Below, piece by piece: positions 60,903 to 64,000 of a stretch of 64,000 bases of DNA. The translations under genes and the position numbers were made by a program. Numbering within the stretch: position 1 is the stretch's first letter; each line of letters begins with the position of its first letter. Under the pieces are notes generated by a model. That model was not told where the DNA came from, did not search any database, and saw only the letters and a program-made list of their open reading frames with translations. Source of the DNA: Corallochytrium limacisporum (Eukaryota > Opisthokonta); assembly GCA_002811645.1 (NCBI GenBank), contig PDIP01000077.1, positions 22,226-86,225 on the forward strand, written 5' to 3'.

Positions 60903-61007
60903 ATGACGCAGGCTGACAATGAGAAGCCAACGGAGAGCTCGGAGGCAAGCACAGTACAGCAGTCAATTAAGCGCTATTTCAGGTCACAAGAACCAGAAGA
61001 GGTTTAA
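60903..61007 (+). CDS. Candidate 34-aa PCNA-interacting (PIP-box) peptide
   Basis: A short frame from the ATG at 60903 encodes 34 residues. It ends with QQSIKRYF, an exact PIP-box (Q-x-x-I-x-x-aromatic-aromatic), then a short charged tail (RSQEPEEV). The upstream residues are acidic and Ser/Thr-rich (TQADNEKPTESSEAS). PIP boxes dock proteins onto the PCNA sliding clamp. The frame stays open well upstream, so it could also be the last exon of a longer gene. It is on the other side of the E2F palindrome from PSF3 and 140 bp before the ankyrin gene. Support is the motif plus its promoter context; a chance occurrence remains possible. Confidence 0.4.
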   Translation: MTQADNEKPTESSEASTVQQSIKRYFRSQEPEEV

Positions 61008-61147
61008 AGTCTGTGAATTTCTTGCAGTTATAGTGCAAACATTCATTGTGTGCTACCAGTCTGTTGCCTAGAATCCTGCAAGGAGCGGTTTATGTGAGGT
61101 CGCCAAGGAAACAGTCCGAAGCCGGACAGACTACCACAGATACCATC

Positions 61148-61975
61148 ATGGCAGCTCCAGCAACAGACCACGATCAAGAGACTTGCTTGAGTCTTTGCCT
61201 TGCTGCGGTTGATGGGGACATAAAGACCGCGAGCAAACTTCTGCTCTCTGACCGCAGTCTTGCCAAGTGCTCCATGGAGGGCTCGGGATTGACACCTTTA
61301 CACTACGCAGCCACTCGAGCCAGCAACGTCGCTGGTAGACGCACCGCAGAGATGGTCCTGGTCAACGGTGCTGATGTCAATGCCCAAGACGTTAGTGGCA
61401 ATACACCGATGCATACGGCGTGCATTGAAGATAACCAGCAGGTTACCCGATCACTGTTGGATGCCAATGCGAATGCCAGGATGACAAACCGAATCGGTGC
61501 TACTTGTCTACATGTCGCTGCATTGAACGACAGTCAGAAATGCGTTAAACTCATTATTGATTCTCACAAGGGAGATGTCGGGATAGCTGATCACCGAGGA
61601 AACCTGCCTTTGCACTTTGCATGCATGACGGGCAATGTTGCGACAGCTGACCTACTGCTCAAGGCACCACCGGCCTCTACCTCGCTCACTCCTAAGCAGA
61701 TGCTCCTGACTCCAAATCAGAGTGGCATGACAGCAGCCCACGCAGCAGCCAAAAATTGCCAACTTCCCGTTGTGCGCTGGTTAAAGGAACGGGCGAAGGA
61801 TGCGGGCGTCAGCGACGCAGAGATATGGGAAGCCAAGGACAATCGCGGTAGGACGCCTGGTGACAGTGTGTCGACTCGGAGAAGCACAGAGTGCGACGAA
61901 GTGCGCGCTCTTCTCACTGGCAACGCGGATCCCCCGGCCAAGAAAAAGGCTGGACAAGCATCGGACAAGGCATGA
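61148..61975 (+). CDS. Ankyrin-repeat protein
   Basis: A 275-aa protein made almost entirely of ankyrin repeats (about six). Recognisable units are GLTPLHYAATRAS, GNTPMHTACIEDN, GATCLHVAALNDS, GNLPLHFACMTGN and GMTAAHAAAKNC. The last repeat is degenerate (GRTPGDSVSTR), followed by a short Lys/Ala tail (KKKAGQASDKA). It is similar in size and repeat count to proteasome chaperone PSMD10/gankyrin, but ankyrin repeats alone do not allow that assignment. The start chosen is the ATG at 61148 (ccatcATGg, good context), just before DHDQETCLSLCLAAVDGD. The frame is open upstream to 61046 but lacks an ATG there. It is a protein-interaction scaffold of unknown partner. Confidence 0.8.
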   Translation: MAAPATDHDQETCLSLCLAAVDGDIKTASKLLLSDRSLAKCSMEGSGLTPLHYAATRASNVAGRRTAEMVLVNGADVNAQDVSGNTPMHTACIEDNQQVTRSLLDANANARMTNRIGATCLHVAALNDSQKCVKLIIDSHKGDVGIADHRGNLPLHFACMTGNVATADLLLKAPPASTSLTPKQMLLTPNQSGMTAAHAAAKNCQLPVVRWLKERAKDAGVSDAEIWEAKDNRGRTPGDSVSTRRSTECDEVRALLTGNADPPAKKKAGQASDKA

Positions 61976-62176
61976 TCTAGAACCAGTGTGAAGAATGAGC
62001 ACTGTGAGTTTCATTTTGTTGGGAAACACAATGTCCAACACATACAGAAGATGCATACATATACATATTTATGGATATAGAAATACGCAATTAGAACTTA
62101 ACTGTGAATGCATATGAATGATGATTTGGAAATCAATCTTCCGCTTGTCCGGCTTTGCATAGGTTGAATTTGTCAT

Positions 62177-63196
62177 TTAGCTTGGTGGCAGGCTTGCAAT
62201 GTCAATCTGCTTCCGCACCTTGGTCTCACCATCATGAAGAGAACCGATGGAAGACCGGGCCATGGCCGTCAGACCTGTCCGGCTGGCCTCAATAATACCG
62301 AACGGCTTGCAAAGTTTCATGAAAGCATCCACCCTACGGCTCCAGGTTGTTAACTCGACGATCAAATGGTCCTCACCAATGTCAACAATTTTGGCCTCAA
62401 AAAGTTTGGCCAGCTCGGTCACAGCATGGCGCTGCTGGCTAATCGCCTGCAGTTCTGCTGGTGTATACATCCTGGGTTTCTGCGCCTGTCCTTTGCTGCT
62501 GGCACGACGGGCAGGAACATGAGGATTGGTGCGGACCTTAATGAGCAACAGTTCCCGTTCCACAAACTTGATATCCGAGAAGTCCACAACACCGAAAACA
62601 TGCACCAGATCCTCCAGCTGGCGACGGGCCTGTTCAATGTCTAGATTTCCTCCCCGCATGACCATGGTCATACGACTCAAGTTCCTGATTTCTGTACCGC
62701 ACACGACCAGACTATCAATATTGAATCCACGCGCTGCCAGTAGACCGGAAATACGGCTTAGGACACCCGGTTCATTCTCAACCAGAGCACTCAAGACGTG
62801 TCGGTGGACGTCCTGCTTGATCACGGGTGCATCATACAGGATATTGTTAACACTATGTTCCACGTCGTCGACCTCACCCTCGTCGTCACCAACGTTGCGG
62901 TGCCGCGCGTCGAGAAACTCTTCCTCTGGGTCCTTGCTAACCGCTGAGTCGTGGTCTTGATCTTCTGGGTCGTCATCATCACGATTCTGCCGGCCGCCCA
63001 CGGGAGCAGAAGTGTTCACGAGACGCCGTCCCAAGTAGAAGGCTCCCTGTTTAGTGACGACGGACTGACTGAGCTGCGCTGCAGACCCACGATAGCTAAC
63101 GAAGTTGGCCAGAGGGATTGACTTCGCCGTGCAAATCATGCGACGTTGGCCAGTGTGCCGGGCCAGACCGGACGACCGCAGAAGCGTGCGGTACAT
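62177..63196 (-). CDS. Acetolactate synthase regulatory subunit (ILV6-type), mitochondrial or plastid
   Basis: The regulatory subunit of acetolactate (acetohydroxyacid) synthase confers valine feedback inhibition on branched-chain amino-acid synthesis. From the ATG at 63196 the protein has 339 aa. The frame upstream contains only a non-ATG start. The N-terminus is basic and Ser/Arg-rich (MYRTLLRSSGLARHTGQRR), consistent with an organellar presequence. A Asp/Glu-rich linker (about 70-115) follows. The ACT domain (about 135-205) has SALVENEPGVLSRISGLLAA, RGFNIDSLVVCGTE and LSRMTMVMRGG. The C-terminal domain has FVERELLLIKVRTNP and LIVELTTWSRRVDAFM, ending in GIIEASRTGLTAMAR. The order and spacing match fungal ILV6 and bacterial IlvH/IlvN. 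It shows that the organism makes valine, leucine and isoleucine. Confidence 0.93.
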   Translation of the reverse strand: MYRTLLRSSGLARHTGQRRMICTAKSIPLANFVSYRGSAAQLSQSVVTKQGAFYLGRRLVNTSAPVGGRQNRDDDDPEDQDHDSAVSKDPEEEFLDARHRNVGDDEGEVDDVEHSVNNILYDAPVIKQDVHRHVLSALVENEPGVLSRISGLLAARGFNIDSLVVCGTEIRNLSRMTMVMRGGNLDIEQARRQLEDLVHVFGVVDFSDIKFVERELLLIKVRTNPHVPARRASSKGQAQKPRMYTPAELQAISQQRHAVTELAKLFEAKIVDIGEDHLIVELTTWSRRVDAFMKLCKPFGIIEASRTGLTAMARSSIGSLHDGETKVRKQIDIASLPPS

Positions 63197-64000
63197 GATT
63201 AATGAACAAATGGAAAGTAACACACAAAGCACACCGATAGTTCTGAATATATACTAGCGCTGGAAAGCTCGTGAACAAAGATGGCTTCCACGGTGAAAAA
63301 CTCCATGAAATAGCCACAGAGCAAGAATAGCAGTTTCTTCTTCATGTCTCACTGTCATACTCACAGCTTTCAGCGGAAAGACTGCAATTGGACGGTATCT
63401 CTCAGGCATCCCAGGTCGCGTGCATGAACCCGGCGATAGTGTTGCTGACCGATACCAATGGCCTTGTTTCTTCGTTACTACCCCCCGGGCTTCCTCTTTT
63501 TGGTTATCCTAAAGCATGGTACTAATCCGGTGTCATCGCTTCCGGAGAGACTGGTAGTGGCCGCGAAAAGTGAAGCTCGAGTTTCGCGGGCCCACAAGCT
63601 CGTAATTGCCCCTTTTTCTATTTCAGACATCTGTAATGGACACGTACAAGCGGCAGCCGCAACTGTATGGAATCATTATGAAAGCGAAGTACTTGTACTC
63701 CGCGTTTACTATTGGGACGGCCGGTTATACGCAATCCATAGAAAACAAGGCTGAGCACAAGAGCGCGGGCCGCAACGGGGCGCGACAAGAAACTGGGGGT
63801 GCTGGAGTGGGGGCGGCAGGCCGGCCAGGGCAAATGGGGAGATGGGGAAGAAGTTGAATATACCACCCTCTGTCTCATAATATTAGATCGAATCTATTCA
63901 AATCACATTCATTCGAATCCCGACCGCTGTAACATTTTGCGCGTTCAAACTCAGCGTAGCCGACTCTATCCCCGAGCCAATTTTCAGTCCAGTACACCTA
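63197..64000. other. Terminal non-coding segment upstream of the ILV6-type gene
   Basis: 804 bp to the window end. No coding sequence was recognised; the part next to 63196 is the presumptive promoter and 5' leader of the acetolactate synthase regulatory gene. A TTTCGCGG element at about 63576 is too weak to call. Confidence 0.5.

Noticed and set aside
63908-63925. T-loop-like TTCGAATCCC near the window end
   Set aside because: The flanking bases do not form a T stem and no A box lies upstream.

Overview
The window is nuclear DNA of an intron-poor eukaryote, most likely a free-living unicellular one. It contains 23 protein-coding genes I consider real, one 34-codon candidate and one gene fragment. 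Almost all genes are single uninterrupted reading frames. The only intron I can place with confidence is a 72-base one in DMC1, with a GTTAGT donor, a CACTAAC branch sequence and an ACAG acceptor. Start codons usually carry a purine at -3. The gene set is eukaryotic: LSm8, GINS PSF3, DMC1, UVRAG/Vps38, Vta1, an F-box protein, two P450s and a TLDc protein. Centrosomal FOP/CEP43 and a dynein heavy-chain fragment suggest an organism, or ancestry, with centrioles and flagella. The acetolactate synthase regulatory subunit, a siroheme-type ferrochelatase, an IPUT1-like GT8 enzyme and a P-type H+-ATPase suggest a plant-, alga- or stramenopile-like metabolism rather than an animal. I cannot name the species.

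Layout. Bases 1-8333 hold no gene I can support, only CT/GA microsatellites and homopolymer tracts. A gene-dense block runs from 8334 to 35523: GT8 glycosyltransferase, CENP-N-like protein, FOP, Vta1, an SDR-CbiX-CbiX fusion, P450, a secreted glycosidase-like protein, a 210-base N gap, F-box protein, small membrane protein, UVRAG, a dynein fragment, DMC1, a second P450 and a DinB-pantothenate kinase fusion. Bases 35524-47265 (11.7 kb) are again without a supportable gene and rich in poly-C/poly-G and GA tracts. A second gene block runs from 47266 to 63196: H+-ATPase, TLDc protein, DJ-1/PfpI protein, SAM-domain protein, LSm8, DEAD-like helicase, PSF3, a PIP-box micro-ORF, ankyrin protein and ILV6-type subunit.

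Themes. Several genes serve cell division or DNA metabolism: CENP-N-like, FOP, Vta1, DMC1, PSF3 and the PIP-box peptide. Two divergent promoters among them carry E2F-like sites: a perfect TTTCGCGCGCGAAA between PSF3 and the PIP-box ORF, and TTCGCGCCAA between the CENP-N-like gene and FOP. Several genes serve cofactor or amino-acid metabolism: siroheme, CoA, branched-chain amino acids. Two of these have unusual domain fusions.

The most interesting items are the SDR-CbiX-CbiX fusion (a candidate one-polypeptide siroheme dehydrogenase/chelatase), the DinB-PanK fusion, the E2F-site promoter with the PIP-box micro-ORF, and the orphan dynein heavy-chain linker fragment just downstream of DMC1. Family assignments come from reading motifs and from memory of the families; no database search was run.
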